Notes: a model not told the origin generated them from the letters alone. Counted from the stretch's first letter, positions 25,917-35,275 are shown. The stretch is DNA of 47,976 nt from an uncultured Collinsella sp. (GCA_902461085.1 CABPWH010000006.1:1-47976); one strand, 5' to 3'. Numbers and translations are program-made.

Positions 25917-26915
25917 TTGGCACGATCTTCGGGTTTCTCCACAAATCTGAATACCAAGCGACAATCAACGGGTATGCGCCCGTTGATTGTTTTCAGCCTG
26001 ATTTCGGTGTTGCTGCTCACGTTTTACATCCGCGAGGGCGAGGCAGGACCGATTCATGCCGTGCGTTCGGGCGTAACGACGATTACCTCGCCGGTGCGCT
26101 TTGTGGGTTCGGCTGTGGCGGCTCCCTTCAATGCGATCGGCAACGTGTTCTCTAACCTTACGGCGTCGCAGGACACGCTTGATGAGCTTAAGAAGCAAAA
26201 CGAGGAACTGACCTCTAAGGTTGCTGAGCTCTCCGAGGCTCAAAAGACCGCTGAGCGTCTGGAGGGGCTGGTCGGCCTGCAGTCGACCTACAACCTTAAA
26301 TCGACCGCAGCTCGTATCGTCGGTGCCTCGGGCGATGCCTGGACCTCGACCGTCACGATCGATAAGGGTTCTGCCGACGGGCTTACCATCAACATGCCCG
26401 TAACGAGTTCGGCCGGTGTTATCGGCCAGATTATCGAGGTATCGGCCAAGACCTCTACCGTGCGCCTGATTGGCGACGAGAACTCGGGCGTGTCCGCCAT
26501 GGTGCAGGACACGCGCGCCCAGGGCATGCTGCAGGGTCAGGCTGACGGCACGCTGCGTCTTGAGTACGTGAGCGTCGACTCCGATGTTAAGGTTGGCGAC
26601 ATCATCGTGACCTCGGGCATTGGCGGTGTGTTCCCCAAGGGTCTACCGCTCGGCACCGTCTCGTCGGTTGAGAAATCGGCAAACGACGTGTACTACACCA
26701 TTGTGGTGCGCGCTCAGACCACGGCCGAGAACAACGAGGAAGTGCTGGTCATCACCTCGCTGACCGACGAACAGTCGGCCTCGGATGAGGACGTGAGCAC
26801 GGCCAACAGCACGCCGCAGGGAACGTCGCGCGATGCTGCGACCAAGACGAAGGACGAGAGCTCGGATGACAGTTCCGACACGTCCGAGACGACCGATTCC
26901 GGCTCGAGCGAATAG
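25917..26915 (+). CDS. mreC: Rod-shape protein MreC
   Basis: A bitopic membrane protein that links MreB and RodA/PBP2 in the elongation complex. The 332-residue product has a short cytoplasmic start, a membrane span about residues 22-38, a coiled-coil segment (SQDTLDELKKQNEELTSKVAELSEAQKTAERL) and the beta-barrel domain with VTIDKGSADGLTINMPV and VTSGIGGVFPKGLPLG. The last 45 residues are a low-complexity Ser/Asp/Thr tail not needed for the fold. TTG 25917 has AAGGTGG seven bases upstream. Confidence 0.94.
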   Translation: MARSSGFSTNLNTKRQSTGMRPLIVFSLISVLLLTFYIREGEAGPIHAVRSGVTTITSPVRFVGSAVAAPFNAIGNVFSNLTASQDTLDELKKQNEELTSKVAELSEAQKTAERLEGLVGLQSTYNLKSTAARIVGASGDAWTSTVTIDKGSADGLTINMPVTSSAGVIGQIIEVSAKTSTVRLIGDENSGVSAMVQDTRAQGMLQGQADGTLRLEYVSVDSDVKVGDIIVTSGIGGVFPKGLPLGTVSSVEKSANDVYYTIVVRAQTTAENNEEVLVITSLTDEQSASDEDVSTANSTPQGTSRDAATKTKDESSDDSSDTSETTDSGSSE

Positions 26916-26920
26916 GGGGC

Positions 26921-27493
26921 ATGTCCATGGATCTACACGAGCAGGGGATGAGCTCCCGCACGTTTGTAATCGCCGCCATCGTGTGCGTGCTGCTGCAGGC
27001 AGGCCTGGCACCGCAGATCTCCATTGCGGGCGGTCGCGTCAACTTCATGATTATCCTGGTGTGCCTAAGCGTGTTCTCGGGCGACCCGACCCGTGCCGTC
27101 GTGTGCGGTTTTTGCAGCGGCTTGTTCTATGACCTGTCCGCTGCCGTGCCGGTGGGCGTTATGTCGCTCCTGCTGACCGTGGGTTCTTTTGCCCTGGTGC
27201 ACAGCGCCGTCGGTCAGACGGGCGGTACCCCGAGTGCGCGCGGCGTCACTGTGGGCGCCTTTGCGCTCGTCATTAATGTGATTTACAGCATCATCTTGCT
27301 GTTTATGGGTTTGGAGACGAGCTTTGTCGTGGCGATCTTCGGCCATGCGCTGCCGTCCTCGATCCTGACGGGTCTGGTTGCCATTCCGTTTTTGATGTCC
27401 GGCGTCGTGCCGCAGTCCGGCTATGGATTCTCCGCACGTGGCGGACGCCAGACGGGTATGCGCTTTAAGCCCAAGACCCGCAAGCTCAAATAG
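26921..27493 (+). CDS. mreD: Rod-shape protein MreD
   Basis: A small polytopic membrane protein of 190 residues, with about five hydrophobic spans (VIAAIVCVLLQAGLAP, FMIILVCLSVFSG, VCGFCSGLFYDLSAAVPVG, ALVINVIYSIILLFMG, SILTGLVAIPFLMS). The GxFxDL-type segment GFCSGLFYDLSAAVPVG is typical of MreD. A basic C-terminus follows. Start is ATG 26921 or 26927; the GGGGG site lies closer to ideal for the second. Identification rests on topology and position between mreC and mrdA. Confidence 0.88.
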   Translation: MSMDLHEQGMSSRTFVIAAIVCVLLQAGLAPQISIAGGRVNFMIILVCLSVFSGDPTRAVVCGFCSGLFYDLSAAVPVGVMSLLLTVGSFALVHSAVGQTGGTPSARGVTVGAFALVINVIYSIILLFMGLETSFVVAIFGHALPSSILTGLVAIPFLMSGVVPQSGYGFSARGGRQTGMRFKPKTRKLK

Positions 27494-27506
27494 GGGAGGC
27501 CCGTAG

Positions 27507-29576
27507 ATGTCTTCCCAGTTGACGGTTATTATCGCTGGTATCGTGCTGGTTGTGGCCATCGTGGTCGCGCTGGTCATCATGCGTCGTGGCGATTCCCGTT
27601 TTACCTACGATACGCAGCATGGAACGGCCCCACGCGCCACCGAGGGCGAGGGCAATACCGCGGCGACCGCCTTTAAGGGCCGCTTTTCCATCCTCACCAC
27701 GGGTGTGGGCGCGATGTTTGCGGCGCTCGCCGTCAAGCTGTGGGGCATGCAGATGGTCTCGTCGGACTATTACGAGAAGCAGGCTAATAGCAATCAGACT
27801 CGCACCGTTACCACTCCCGCTGTACGCGGCCGCATCCTCGACCGCAATGGCGTGGCGCTTGTCCAGAACCGTCCCTCACTTGCTGTCGTGGCCTACCGCG
27901 ACCTTGCCGAGGATGAGGTTCTGGTTCGCCATCTTGCCAACGTGCTTGGAATGCCTTACGTGGCGGTCCTTCGCAATATTCAGGACAATACAGAGGGCGC
28001 TCAGAGCCTGCATACCATCGCGACGGACGTCCGTCGCTCCACGGTTGCCTATATCAAGGAACACGCCGGCGAGTTCCCGGGCGTCAAGATTGCCGAGCGT
28101 ACCGAGCGCCAGTATCCATATGGCGAGACGGCATGCCATATCTTGGGCTATACCGGCACCATTACCTCCGAGCAGCTCGAGGCCCAGAATAAGAAAACCT
28201 CTGGCGATGATGATGCTTCTGCTGGCAAGATTACGTACCAGTCGGGCGATATCGTGGGCCAGGCGGGCGTTGAGAGCTACTACGAAAACCTGCTGCAGGG
28301 TATTCGTGGCGAGCAGACCGTCAAGGTCGATGCCTCGGGCAATGTGACCGGTCAGGCCGGTGCCGTGCCTGCGAAGGCCGGCTCCGACATTAAGCTCACG
28401 CTCGACCTTAAGATCCAGCAGGCCTGCGAGACGGCGCTGGCGAGCGCTATCGAGCTTGCCAAGACCACTGGCTACAGCAATGCCGGCAACGGCGCTGTGG
28501 TGTGTCTCGATCCCAACAATGGCGAGATCCTGGGCATGGCGAGCGAGCCCAAGTTCGATCCGTCCGTCTTTATCGGCGGCGTCTCAAATGACGTGTGGAC
28601 CGAGCTCAATGATGACAAGGGTTCGCACCCGCTGCTCAACCGCGCCATTAGCGGACAGTACATGTCGGCCTCGACCATCAAGCCGCTCTCGGCACTGGCC
28701 GGTCTTGAGTTTGGAACCTACACTTCAACGCAGACAACCAACTGCACGGGTTATTGGACGGGTCTGGGCAAGGCTTGGGGCAAGCGCTGCTGGCTGACGT
28801 CTGGCCACGGCACCATGACGCTGCAGTCGGGTATCGCCAACTCGTGCGACCCCGTCTTCTACGACATGGGTAAGGCGTTCTTTTATGACGAGCAACATCC
28901 CGAGGGCCTGCAGGAGGTCTTTCGTCGCTGGGGCCTAGGCAAGACCTGCGGTATCGATCTGCCGAGTGAGGGCGCGGGTCGTATTCCCGATGCCGAGTGG
29001 AAAGAGTCATACTTCACCGACGCCTCTGCCGAGGACCGCAAGTGGAATGCCGGCGATATGACCAACATTGCTATCGGCCAGGGCGACATCCTGGTGACGC
29101 CCCTGCAGATGGCGTGCGCCTATATGGGTCTTGCCAACGGCGGCAAACAGTACGTGCCTCACGTATTTTTGTCTGCCGTGTCGCGCGATGGCGACGGCGA
29201 TGCCTATAAGTACAATGGCAAGGGCAAGAAGAAGCGCCTGGAGGCCAAGATCAACAGCGATTCGGATTTGGCTCTTGTTCGCAACGGCATGCACGACGTG
29301 ATTTACACGGCATCGACGTCCCTGGCGGCGCACTTTGGCACCCTGACGCCGCAGGTATACGGCAAGTCGGGCACGGGCGAGAAAAGTGGCGAGGACGAAT
29401 ACGCGTGGTTCTGCGCCTATGCACCGGCCGATGATCCCAAGTATGTCATCGCTACCGTCCTGGAGCAGGGCGGCGGTGGCTCAGATACCGCGATGCATGT
29501 CGTGCGCGACGTGCTCGGCGTGATTTATGACGAGCCCGATACCTCTTCGGCCTCGGGCGATTCTTCGGTTCGATAG
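27507..29576 (+). CDS. mrdA: Penicillin-binding protein 2 (elongation transpeptidase)
   Basis: Cross-links peptidoglycan during side-wall elongation together with RodA. The 689-residue protein has an N-terminal span, a second hydrophobic stretch near residues 65-85, a dimerisation region with RGRILDRNGVALVQNRP, and the transpeptidase domain with SxxK at Ser389-Lys392 (STIK), SCD at 446-448 and KSGTG from Lys620. The SCD form of the second motif is the usual one for PBP2. The 14-base gap to mreD and 9-base gap to rodA show a single operon. The two hydrophobic stretches before the catalytic part are slightly unusual, since one span is normal. Confidence 0.93.
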   Translation: MSSQLTVIIAGIVLVVAIVVALVIMRRGDSRFTYDTQHGTAPRATEGEGNTAATAFKGRFSILTTGVGAMFAALAVKLWGMQMVSSDYYEKQANSNQTRTVTTPAVRGRILDRNGVALVQNRPSLAVVAYRDLAEDEVLVRHLANVLGMPYVAVLRNIQDNTEGAQSLHTIATDVRRSTVAYIKEHAGEFPGVKIAERTERQYPYGETACHILGYTGTITSEQLEAQNKKTSGDDDASAGKITYQSGDIVGQAGVESYYENLLQGIRGEQTVKVDASGNVTGQAGAVPAKAGSDIKLTLDLKIQQACETALASAIELAKTTGYSNAGNGAVVCLDPNNGEILGMASEPKFDPSVFIGGVSNDVWTELNDDKGSHPLLNRAISGQYMSASTIKPLSALAGLEFGTYTSTQTTNCTGYWTGLGKAWGKRCWLTSGHGTMTLQSGIANSCDPVFYDMGKAFFYDEQHPEGLQEVFRRWGLGKTCGIDLPSEGAGRIPDAEWKESYFTDASAEDRKWNAGDMTNIAIGQGDILVTPLQMACAYMGLANGGKQYVPHVFLSAVSRDGDGDAYKYNGKGKKKRLEAKINSDSDLALVRNGMHDVIYTASTSLAAHFGTLTPQVYGKSGTGEKSGEDEYAWFCAYAPADDPKYVIATVLEQGGGGSDTAMHVVRDVLGVIYDEPDTSSASGDSSVR

Positions 29577-29585
29577 GAGGTTGCG

Positions 29586-30812
29586 ATGGATTTTTCTCCG
29601 GCGGATCTGTTCCGTTCAACCAAGACCGGTTCTCGCAGCAGCCTGGACCGTGTCAACAAACAACTTTCGGCCTCGCGCGGCACGTTTCGCCAAAAGGTGC
29701 ATATCGGTGTGCTCGTGGCTACTGTGGCGCTCGTCGCCTACGGTGCCATCATTATCTGGTCGGCTTCGCAGTTTAAGGCCGATGCCTCGTTCTCACGCCA
29801 TCTGCTGGGAATTGGCATCGGGGCGGTGCTGGCGGTGCTCGTCTGGCGTACCGACCTGCGCGGTATTTCCAATTTCTCGACGGCGTTGCTCGTCATCGAC
29901 CTGATCGTGATCTTCTCGCCCAAGATTCCGGGTCTGTCCTATACGGGCGGTCTGGGCATGACGGGCTGGATCAAGATTCCCGGTATCGGCTTGACATTCC
30001 AGCCGGTTGAGCTTGCCAAGCTCATCACCATCTTCTTTATTGCTACGCTTGGATCGCAGTATAACGGTCGCATAGATACCGTTCGCGACTACGTCAAGCT
30101 CTGCGGCATGCTGTCCATTCCGTTTTTGGCCGTCGTTGCCATGGGCGACCTGGGCTCGGGCCTGGTCGTGCTTGTTTCGGGCGCCATCGTCATTTGTATG
30201 AGCGGTGCACGCCGCGAATGGGTGCTGTCGACGCTGGCCCTGCTCGTGGGCCTGGTGGCCCTCGTTCTGGCGCTCGATTCGGTCTTTGATTCGTTGCTCG
30301 GCCATGATGTGCTCATCAAGCAGTATCAGATGAACCGTCTGACGGTCTTTATCGACCCCGATAATGCCGATTCGGACGATGCCTACAACCTGCAGCAGTC
30401 GCTTATCGCCGTTGGCTCGGGCGGCTTCTTTGGTAAGGGTTTGGGCCATGCGACGCAGTCGGCCGGCGGCTTTCTGCCTGAGTTCCACACCGACTTCGTC
30501 TTCGCCTTCCTGTCCGAGACCTTTGGCTTTTGCGGTTCCTTTTTGCTCCTGTGCCTCTACGTGCTGCTGATCTTTTCGACGATTCGCGTCGCCTTTAAGT
30601 GTGAGTCGCTCTTCTTGCGGCTCTCATGCGTAGGTATCGTCGGCATGTGGGCATTCCAGACTTTCGAAAACATCGGCATGTGCATCGGCATGATGCCGAT
30701 TACCGGTATTCCGTTACCGTATATTAGCTTCGGTTCGTCTTCGATGATGATTCAGCTGCTGACGGTGGGTATCGTACAATCCATATGGCGGCATCGTTCG
30801 GGCGCCGCGTAA
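29586..30812 (+). CDS. rodA: SEDS-family peptidoglycan glycosyltransferase RodA
   Basis: Polymerises glycan strands in partnership with PBP2. The 408-residue protein has a cytoplasmic N-terminus of about 40 residues, then some ten membrane spans, with the family signatures FQPVELAKL, DLGSGLVVL, YNLQQSLIAVGSGGFFGKGLG, FHTDFVFAFLSETFGF and the C-terminal MPITGIPLPYISFGSSSM. It could in principle be FtsW or SpoVE, but its place directly after mrdA identifies it as RodA. The long, Ser/Arg-rich N-terminus is a modest extension. Confidence 0.94.
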   Translation: MDFSPADLFRSTKTGSRSSLDRVNKQLSASRGTFRQKVHIGVLVATVALVAYGAIIIWSASQFKADASFSRHLLGIGIGAVLAVLVWRTDLRGISNFSTALLVIDLIVIFSPKIPGLSYTGGLGMTGWIKIPGIGLTFQPVELAKLITIFFIATLGSQYNGRIDTVRDYVKLCGMLSIPFLAVVAMGDLGSGLVVLVSGAIVICMSGARREWVLSTLALLVGLVALVLALDSVFDSLLGHDVLIKQYQMNRLTVFIDPDNADSDDAYNLQQSLIAVGSGGFFGKGLGHATQSAGGFLPEFHTDFVFAFLSETFGFCGSFLLLCLYVLLIFSTIRVAFKCESLFLRLSCVGIVGMWAFQTFENIGMCIGMMPITGIPLPYISFGSSSMMIQLLTVGIVQSIWRHRSGAA

Positions 30813-30830
30813 CCGCTGGAGGGGTTTGCT

Positions 30831-31760
30831 ATGAAAATTCCCGTAGATAAGCTGACCCGCGCTTTTAAGATGGGCGCGTCCGTTAAGAAGGATTCCGATA
30901 CGCCGGTGCGCGTCTCGGTCTATCTGGATTCGTCCGCCTCGCGCTTTCTGGCCGAGACGGTGCGTGACGCCTTTGTGCCGCAGACGACCTCGGGCATTGT
31001 GCGCGTCGAGCGTCTGGGGGAGGAGCGAATTGCTCCAAAGACCGATACCGATGTGGTGCTGGTGCTCTCGTGTGGTTCCGACCACTTGGAGAGTGCCGTG
31101 CAGGAGCTCGTGATCGCCGGCGCGCCCGTGTGCGTGCTTGCCGAGTCTGCTGTGGAGGTGCCGTTTATCGAGGAGTCCACGCCCATGCTCGGCATGGTAG
31201 CGGCAACCGATAAGACGTATCTGCTCGAGACGCTTGCCCGCTGGATTCTCGATCGCACCGACAAGGAAACGGCTTTTGCGGCGAACTTTGCCTTCATGCG
31301 CATCGCGGCGGCCAACCGTATCATCACCTCGTGCGCGCTCACCAATATGGCGACCGGTGCGCTGGCGTTTTTGCCGGGCGCCGATTATCCCGTTATGGCG
31401 CTGGCGCAGGTGGGCATGCTCTTTGAGCTCGCTGCCGTCTTTGGACGCGGCATTAAGCCTGAGCGCGGCTACGAGGTCGCGGGCGTGCTTGCCGGCGGTT
31501 TTGTGATCCGCGCGGTCACCCGCGCACTCGTCAAGCAGACGCCGCATATTGGGTTTGCCGTCAAGGCGCTCACTGCCGCCGCGGGCACCTATGGCATGGG
31601 CCGTGCGCTCGTTTCGCTCTACGAGCGCGATGTCGACTACAGCCGTGCCAATGAGGTGGTCACTGCCACGTTTTCCCGCGTTCGCGATCTTGTGACCACG
31701 GTCGCGGGCGCTACCCGTCCTATGGCGTCCTACCAGGACGCATCAGATCTCGCTGCTTAG
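30831..31760 (+). CDS. DUF697-like membrane-associated protein
   Basis: A 309-residue protein with no assigned reaction. Residues about 25-145 form an alpha/beta domain (VRVSVYLDSSASRFLAETVRDAF, DVVLVLSCGSDHLESAVQELV), and the rest is helical and hydrophobic. The stretch NMATGALAFLPGADYPVMALAQVGMLFELAAVFGRGI matches the DUF697/YcjF pattern, in which a proline-rich turn precedes QxxMxxxLAxxYG. In other bacteria that domain is found on GTPase-associated and stress-related membrane proteins. It starts 18 bases after rodA behind GGAGGGG, so it belongs to the elongation operon. A function in cell shape or envelope stress is plausible but unproven. Confidence 0.7.
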   Translation: MKIPVDKLTRAFKMGASVKKDSDTPVRVSVYLDSSASRFLAETVRDAFVPQTTSGIVRVERLGEERIAPKTDTDVVLVLSCGSDHLESAVQELVIAGAPVCVLAESAVEVPFIEESTPMLGMVAATDKTYLLETLARWILDRTDKETAFAANFAFMRIAAANRIITSCALTNMATGALAFLPGADYPVMALAQVGMLFELAAVFGRGIKPERGYEVAGVLAGGFVIRAVTRALVKQTPHIGFAVKALTAAAGTYGMGRALVSLYERDVDYSRANEVVTATFSRVRDLVTTVAGATRPMASYQDASDLAA

Positions 31761-31770
31761 GGGTTTTCCG

Positions 31771-33648
31771 TTGCGCGTTCCGTACCAAGATTGTTTTCAT
31801 TTAATTGAGCCGTTGCTCGCCAAGGTCGAGAAGCCGAGCCGCTATATCGATCACGAGTGGGGCACGCTTTCCAAGGCCGATGCCGACTACCGTTGCTGCC
31901 TGATCTACCCGGATGTGTACGAGGTTGGTCTGCCCAACCAGGGCATCGCCATCCTCTACAACATCCTTAACCAGGCCGAGGGCATCTCCTGCGAGCGCGG
32001 CTATGTGCCGTGGCCCGATATGGGTGACGCCATGCGCGAGGCGGGCATTCCGCTGCTGTCGCTCGAGGGTGCAGCGCCGGTCGCTTCGTTTGATATCGTC
32101 GGCCTGCATGTGCCGCACGAGATGGCGGTGACGAACTTCCTCGAGGCTCTCGACCTCGCTGGCATTCCGCTGTTAGCGGCCGACCGAGGTGAAGACGACC
32201 CCATCATCATCGCCGGCGGCCCCTCGGTGTACAACCCCGAGCCGTACGCGGCCTTCTTCGATGCCATCCTCATCGGTGAGGGCGAGGAATCGCTGCTCGA
32301 GACCTGCCAGCTGCATCGCCGTCTGCGTGACGAAGGAGTCCCGCGCGCGCAGATTGTCGAGCAGCTTGCATCCATTGGTGGCAACTACGTGCCAGCGCTC
32401 TATGAGGTTCGTCATGACGAGCCCTGCTCGCCGCATGGCTACACCGTGCCACGTGAGGGCAAGGATGCGCCGACCGTGGTCTACAAGCGCGTCGTCGAGG
32501 ATTTCGGCGCCACGAATCCGCTGTCGCAGTCGTGCGTGCCCTATGCGCAGCTGGTTCACGACCGCCTGTCTATCGAGATCCTGCGCGGCTGCGCCCGCGG
32601 CTGTCGTTTTTGCCAGGCCGGCATGACGTATCGCCCGGTGCGCGAGCGCTCGGCCGACCAGATCGTCTCGTCGGTGATTCAGGGCCTGGAAAAGACTGGC
32701 TATGACGAGGTGTCGCTGACCTCGCTCTCCACGACCGACCACTCCTGCATTCGCGACGTGCTCGGCAGGCTCAACCGTCGCCTGGAGGATACGGGTATTC
32801 GCGTGTCTATTCCGTCGCAGCGCCTGGATTCGTTTGGCGTGGATATGGCCGAGTCGGTCGCCGGCGAAAAGAAGGGCGGACTGACGTTCGCGCCCGAGGC
32901 CGGCAGCCAGCGCATGCGCGACATCATTAACAAGAACGTGACCGAGGAGGACCTGGACCGTGCGGCCAAGGCGGCCTTCGAGGCCGGTTGGAACCGCATG
33001 AAGCTCTACTTTATGATGGGCCTTCCCGGCGAGCGCGATGAGGACATCGTGGCCATCGCCAATCTGGCCGATCACGTGCTGGAGCTCGGTCGTTCCGTGG
33101 TGCCCAAGGTTCGTCGCGGCTCGATCTCGGTGTCCATCTCGGTTTCGGTCTTTATCCCCAAGGCTGCCACGCCGTTCCAGTGGTGCCCGCAGCTCGACTA
33201 CGACGACGTCAAGCGTCGCCAGAAGCTGCTTATCACGAGCGTTCGCAACCGTGCCGTCCGCGTTCATTACCACGATGCCGAGACCTCGCTCATCGAGGCC
33301 GCACTGTCCCGCGCCGGTCGTGACATGACGCCCGTCATCATCGACGCTTGGCGCTCGGGCTCTCGCTTTGATGCCTGGGTAGAGCATTTCTCGCTCGATA
33401 ACTGGAAGGAGGCTGCTGCCAAAAACGGCATCGACCTCAATGAGCTCGTGCACCTGCCCTACGAGTTGGACTGGCGCCTGCCGTGGGAGCACGTGAGCCC
33501 CGGCTGCACACGCGGCTTTCTCGAGCGCGAGTACCGTCGCTCGCTCGAGGGCGTCACGACTCCCGACTGCACCCGCACGTCGTGCACCGGCTGCGGGATC
33601 TGCCCCACGCTCCACGCCAAGAATGTATTGATGGGTGATCGCGCATGA
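31771..33648 (+). CDS. B12-binding-domain radical SAM protein (TIGR03960 type)
   Basis: A 625-residue radical SAM enzyme whose substrate is unknown. An N-terminal cobalamin-binding-like domain (CLIYPDVYEVGLPNQGIAILYN through IIIAGGPSVYNPEPYA) precedes the radical domain, where C274-x3-C278-x2-C281 in CARGCRFC binds the 4Fe-4S cluster. A further cysteine-rich tail (CTRTSCTGCGICPTLHA) could hold a second cluster. The next gene overlaps it by four bases; such pairs are known in many bacteria next to rplU-rpmA, as here. The TTG start at 31771 has AGGGG upstream. Confidence 0.88.
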   Translation: MRVPYQDCFHLIEPLLAKVEKPSRYIDHEWGTLSKADADYRCCLIYPDVYEVGLPNQGIAILYNILNQAEGISCERGYVPWPDMGDAMREAGIPLLSLEGAAPVASFDIVGLHVPHEMAVTNFLEALDLAGIPLLAADRGEDDPIIIAGGPSVYNPEPYAAFFDAILIGEGEESLLETCQLHRRLRDEGVPRAQIVEQLASIGGNYVPALYEVRHDEPCSPHGYTVPREGKDAPTVVYKRVVEDFGATNPLSQSCVPYAQLVHDRLSIEILRGCARGCRFCQAGMTYRPVRERSADQIVSSVIQGLEKTGYDEVSLTSLSTTDHSCIRDVLGRLNRRLEDTGIRVSIPSQRLDSFGVDMAESVAGEKKGGLTFAPEAGSQRMRDIINKNVTEEDLDRAAKAAFEAGWNRMKLYFMMGLPGERDEDIVAIANLADHVLELGRSVVPKVRRGSISVSISVSVFIPKAATPFQWCPQLDYDDVKRRQKLLITSVRNRAVRVHYHDAETSLIEAALSRAGRDMTPVIIDAWRSGSRFDAWVEHFSLDNWKEAAAKNGIDLNELVHLPYELDWRLPWEHVSPGCTRGFLEREYRRSLEGVTTPDCTRTSCTGCGICPTLHAKNVLMGDRA

Positions 33649-34457
33649 GTGAGCGCCTGACCGACAACCCCTCGCTCTTTAGGCTTCGTGTTCGCTATGG
33701 CAAGCGCGATCGCCTTAAGTACCTGGGCCATCTCGAAGTAATCCATACCATTGAGCGCATCGTGCGCCGTGCGGGACTTCCCTATGCCGTCACGCAGGGC
33801 TTCTCCCCGCACATGCGCGTGGGCTTCTCTTCGGCGCTGCCGGTGGGTACGTCGTCGACCTGCGAGTGGTATGACCTGTTTATGACCGAGTTCGTGGCGC
33901 TCGACGAGGCGTTTGGGCGCCTGGCTGCGGCGTCTCCGGCCGATCTGGCGCCCATCGAGGCGGCGTACATCGACGTGCGCACGCCGGCGTTGACGGCGCA
34001 GCTCACGCGCCTGTCGTATCGCATCGACCTGCATCTGGACCCCGAGGCGCCCGTAAGCGCCGACGAGGTGCATCGTGCGATCGACACGCTGCGCGCGGGC
34101 CATGGCATCGACTACGCGCGCGGAAAAAAGAGCAAGCGCTTGGATTTGGATCACACGCTCGTGGGCTATGAGCTCACGGCGGGGGAGCGCCCGGACCATT
34201 TGGTGCTCATGCTCGACACCCATGCCGACAACGAGGGCTCCATGCGTCCGGAAATTTTGCTTTCTGCTGCTGATGTTTTGTTGCAGGGCTTGACCCCGGG
34301 CGTGGATGCACCTATTGTTTCCACCGGTATGCAAGACCTCGTGACCATCTGCTCCTACGATGTCGAGCGTCAGAATCAAGCATGCGAGGACGACGAGGGC
34401 CGACTCGTCAGCCCCATACCTGTGCGAACTTGTGGATTTGCTCCACATACTCGTTGA
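33645..34457 (+). CDS. TIGR03936/DUF2344 radical SAM-associated protein
   Basis: A 270-residue partner of the preceding radical SAM protein. It starts with an LRVRYGKRDRLKYLGHLEVIHTIERIVRRAGLPYA segment and GFSPHMRVGFSSALPVGTSS, both typical of the DUF2344 family. The ATGA overlap (33645-33648) implies coupled translation and probably a complex. In some species the two are fused. The biochemical role is unknown; location next to ribosomal protein genes has led to speculation about RNA or ribosome modification. The last 20 codons overlap the rplU promoter. Confidence 0.85.
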   Translation: MSERLTDNPSLFRLRVRYGKRDRLKYLGHLEVIHTIERIVRRAGLPYAVTQGFSPHMRVGFSSALPVGTSSTCEWYDLFMTEFVALDEAFGRLAAASPADLAPIEAAYIDVRTPALTAQLTRLSYRIDLHLDPEAPVSADEVHRAIDTLRAGHGIDYARGKKSKRLDLDHTLVGYELTAGERPDHLVLMLDTHADNEGSMRPEILLSAADVLLQGLTPGVDAPIVSTGMQDLVTICSYDVERQNQACEDDEGRLVSPIPVRTCGFAPHTR

Positions 34458-34482
34458 CGGGGGTATTTTCGCCTGCTACTAT
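34454..34482 (+). promoter_or_regulatory. rplU promoter with extended -10
   Basis: TTGACG at 34454-34459, a 17-base spacer, and TACTAT at 34477-34482 preceded by TGC form a strong promoter. The -35 lies over the stop codon of the upstream gene, so rplU-rpmA can be transcribed independently of the long block before it. Confidence 0.8.
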
Positions 34483-34524
34483 ATTCGGCTGTTGCACTAA
34501 CTGATGCATGAAGGGCAAGTAAAC

Positions 34525-34899
34525 ATGTACGCAATCGTTAACACGGGCGGCAAGCAGTACAAGGTCGCCACCGACGATGTCATCACCGTCGAGAAGATCG
34601 AGGGCAATGAGGGCGACAAGGTCACCCTGCCGGTTATCTTCCTCAACGATGGTAAGAAGATCGTCACCGATCCCGACAAGCTGGCCAAGGCCAAGGTTAC
34701 CGCTCAGATCGTTGAGCAGTTCAAGGGCGAGAAGCAGCTGGTTTTCAAGTTCCACAAGCGTAAGCGCTATCGTCGTCTGAAGGGTCACCGTCAGCAGCTC
34801 ACCAAGCTGAAGATCGTGAAGGTCCAGGCTACCTCCCGCGCCAAGAAGGCTGTCAAGGCAGAGGCTGAGGCTGTTGCCGAGGCTCCCGTCGCCGAGTAG
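34525..34899 (+). CDS. rplU: 50S ribosomal protein L21
   Basis: A 124-residue structural protein of the large ribosomal subunit. MYAIVNTGGKQYKVATDDVITVEKI and the RKRYRRLKGHRQQLTKLKI segment are typical of L21. ATG 34525 is chosen over an upstream in-frame ATG at 34504 because it matches the usual start. The C-terminus has an Ala/Glu/Lys-rich extension of about 20 residues beyond the E. coli length, a feature also seen on rpsP here. Confidence 0.96.
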   Translation: MYAIVNTGGKQYKVATDDVITVEKIEGNEGDKVTLPVIFLNDGKKIVTDPDKLAKAKVTAQIVEQFKGEKQLVFKFHKRKRYRRLKGHRQQLTKLKIVKVQATSRAKKAVKAEAEAVAEAPVAE

Positions 34900-34932
34900 A
34901 TTACACTCGTAACGAAAGAGTAGGTATACACA

Positions 34933-35190
34933 ATGGCACACAAAAAAGGACTCGGTTCCTCCCGTAATGGCCGTGACTCCCGCGGTCAGCGCCTTGGCAC
35001 GAAGCGCTATGCCGGCCAGACGGTAACCACGGGCACGATTCTCGTCCGTCAGCACGGCACGCACATCCACCCGGGTGAGAACGTTGGCCGTGGCAAGGAC
35101 GACACGCTGTTCGCGCTGGTCGACGGTACCGTTGAGTTCCACAAGGGTATCAAGCACAGGGTCAGCGTACGCCCGCTCGCGAACGCGTAA
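34933..35190 (+). CDS. rpmA: 50S ribosomal protein L27
   Basis: An 85-residue large-subunit protein whose N-terminus reaches the peptidyl transferase centre. The mature form MAHKKGLGSSRNGRDSRGQRLGTK is encoded directly; there is no Firmicutes-type N-terminal extension that would need cleavage. It follows rplU by 33 bases and precedes a strong terminator. Confidence 0.97.
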   Translation: MAHKKGLGSSRNGRDSRGQRLGTKRYAGQTVTTGTILVRQHGTHIHPGENVGRGKDDTLFALVDGTVEFHKGIKHRVSVRPLANA

Positions 35191-35215
35191 TTCACCCTTC
35201 ATAGAGCACATATGT

Positions 35216-35259
35216 GGGAGGCACTTGAGTTTTAGGATTCAAGGGTCTCCCTCTTTTTT
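35216..35259 (+). terminator. Terminator between rpmA and obg
   Basis: A 13-position stem with one mismatch (35216-35228 with 35239-35251) and a TCTTTTTT tail, 26 bases after rpmA. It probably reduces rather than abolishes read-through into obg, whose TTG start follows 17 bases later. Confidence 0.8.
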
Positions 35260-35275
35260 GTAGGAGGCGATTCTG

